Shown here in pieces: positions 63,316 through 64,000 of a DNA stretch of 64,000 nucleotides. How positions within the stretch are numbered: position 1 is the stretch's first letter; each line of letters starts with the position of its first letter. This DNA comes from Alphaproteobacteria bacterium MarineAlpha11_Bin1. GTDB lineage: Bacteria > Pseudomonadota > Alphaproteobacteria > MPNO01 > UBA830. A program made the position numbers and the translations under genes. A model generated the notes under the pieces. That model had not been told where the DNA came from. It worked only from the letters and a program-made list of their open reading frames with translations, and searched no databases. Location of the stretch: NCBI GenBank assembly GCA_002937455.1, contig PTJZ01000009.1:102865-166864 (forward strand). Direction: 5' to 3'.

Positions 63316-64000
63316 CTATTCGGCAGCGTCGGCAAATGAATTGCGCTCTTGATCGATCATGGATTGGAGCATCCGTATCGCCTGCATAGCAGCACCATCA
63401 TGATTGATGTCGACTCGCGGATGGGTCTTACCGGTATCCATATTTTCCTGTTGAAGTCCGATGATCCAGAGGTCTTCCGAGAAAGCCTCGTGAGTAGTAG
63501 TGACAAACAAATCGGAAATCCATTCCTCATCGATACGAAAATCCCGGGCCTGAGCCCAGAAATAGTGCGCAGATTTCTCAGTTTCCGGCGTGATCGCATT
63601 TAAATTTCGATAACCGAACCCCTGCGATCGATCTCCTTCGACGGCACCAGTGTTAGCACGAGCGGCTCCGACGTCCAGTTTTACGAAGGCTGGTGGGGTC
63701 CAAGTGACATGCTGCCAGCGATCAACATGTTCATTTTTCTCAAATCGACCAAGTTTCTGAAACATTGTCGAAACCGGGGAATCTAATATCCATCGAGTAA
63801 GGGTTACCGACCGCTCGCCTCTCTCGAACTTCATCTGTTCCTCGGCGACCGCGCCGGTCCCCAGGGTAGTCGCATGTACATAGGACAAATGGGAAAGCTC
63901 CAGAAGATTCTCGATTAACAATTTGTAATCTGCTTTGAGGTACATCCGCTCACCTTTGGCACGCCAGTCGGGATCGTCCATCCAGTGGAAGTCTTCGATC
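63316..64000 (-). CDS. Rieske-type aromatic oxygenase, N-terminus off the window
   Basis: The frame is open to base 64000 and gives about 227 residues of the C-terminal catalytic domain. The Rieske cluster domain lies outside. LLELSHLSYVH contains two histidines of the catalytic iron site. ITPETEKSAHYFWAQARDF and HPRVDINHDG parallel the oxygenase at 34008, indicating a paralogue. The visible start of the frame (EDFHWMDDPDW) matches that gene's LFWLDHPDW. The full gene should begin about 350-400 bases beyond the window end. Confidence 0.88.
   Translation of the reverse strand, partial: IEDFHWMDDPDWRAKGERMYLKADYKLLIENLLELSHLSYVHATTLGTGAVAEEQMKFERGERSVTLTRWILDSPVSTMFQKLGRFEKNEHVDRWQHVTWTPPAFVKLDVGAARANTGAVEGDRSQGFGYRNLNAITPETEKSAHYFWAQARDFRIDEEWISDLFVTTTHEAFSEDLWIIGLQQENMDTGKTHPRVDINHDGAAMQAIRMLQSMIDQERNSFADAAE

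Noticed and set aside
1..64000. tRNA genes, rRNA genes, CRISPR arrays and insertion sequences
   Set aside because: Reading both strands showed no T-loop/acceptor pattern, regular repeat-spacer array or transposase. A tRNAscan or Infernal run would be needed to exclude small RNAs.

Overview
The window looks like part of an alphaproteobacterial chromosome. The evidence is the cell-cycle regulator GcrA, a single-cysteine DksA of the alphaproteobacterial type, a DUF3553 protein, a NAD-dependent formate dehydrogenase whose beta subunit is a NuoE-NuoF fusion, a class Ia ribonucleotide reductase without an ATP cone, and a complete Kdo/lipid A gene run. The genes point to a free-living aerobic heterotroph that uses aromatic acids. 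No rRNA, tRNA, CRISPR array, insertion sequence or prophage was recognised. Genus cannot be assigned from the sequence alone.

Layout. 1-7.3 kb: a truncated FAD-dependent dehydrogenase, a VOC protein, gcrA, a four-cysteine DksA/TraR protein, a zinc alcohol dehydrogenase, an SRAP protein, cysQ and tsaC. 7.4-19 kb: a D-2-hydroxyacid dehydrogenase, an acyl-CoA dehydrogenase, speD-speE, a CAP protein, an acyl-CoA ligase with an MDR reductase, a thiol dioxygenase divergent from an Lrp/AsnC regulator, a ChaC-like glutathione-degrading enzyme with a VOC protein, and an orphan periplasmic binding protein. 19.2-23.1 kb: nrdB and nrdA, an unusual nrd regulatory region with two matching palindromes, and mntR.

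23.6-41.8 kb is a catabolic island. One leftward operon carries boxC, boxB, a benzoate-CoA ligase, a phytanoyl-CoA-type dioxygenase, an amidase and a PEP-mutase/isocitrate-lyase-type lyase. A divergent acyl-CoA ligase separates it from a second leftward operon: an SMP-30 lactonase, a CitE-like CoA ester lyase, a UbiD-type decarboxylase overlapping a molybdenum hydroxylase large subunit, an SDR, a Rieske oxygenase and a Rid protein. BoxB epoxidises benzoyl-CoA and BoxC opens the ring and releases formate. The NAD-dependent formate dehydrogenase at 42.9-47.4 kb could oxidise that formate. BoxA, BoxD, the small and medium molybdenum hydroxylase subunits, a UbiX, a transporter and a dedicated regulator are all missing from the island.

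47.4-64 kb: an uncharacterised protein, ubiquinone-type ubiD, pmbA, an MsbA-like exporter, a DUF374 acyltransferase, waaA, lpxK and a lauroyl acyltransferase in one rightward run. Then come an M23 peptidase with xseA (leftward), purD, an EamA transporter, an HpcH/HpaI aldolase with a VOC protein, and a second Rieske oxygenase cut by the window end.
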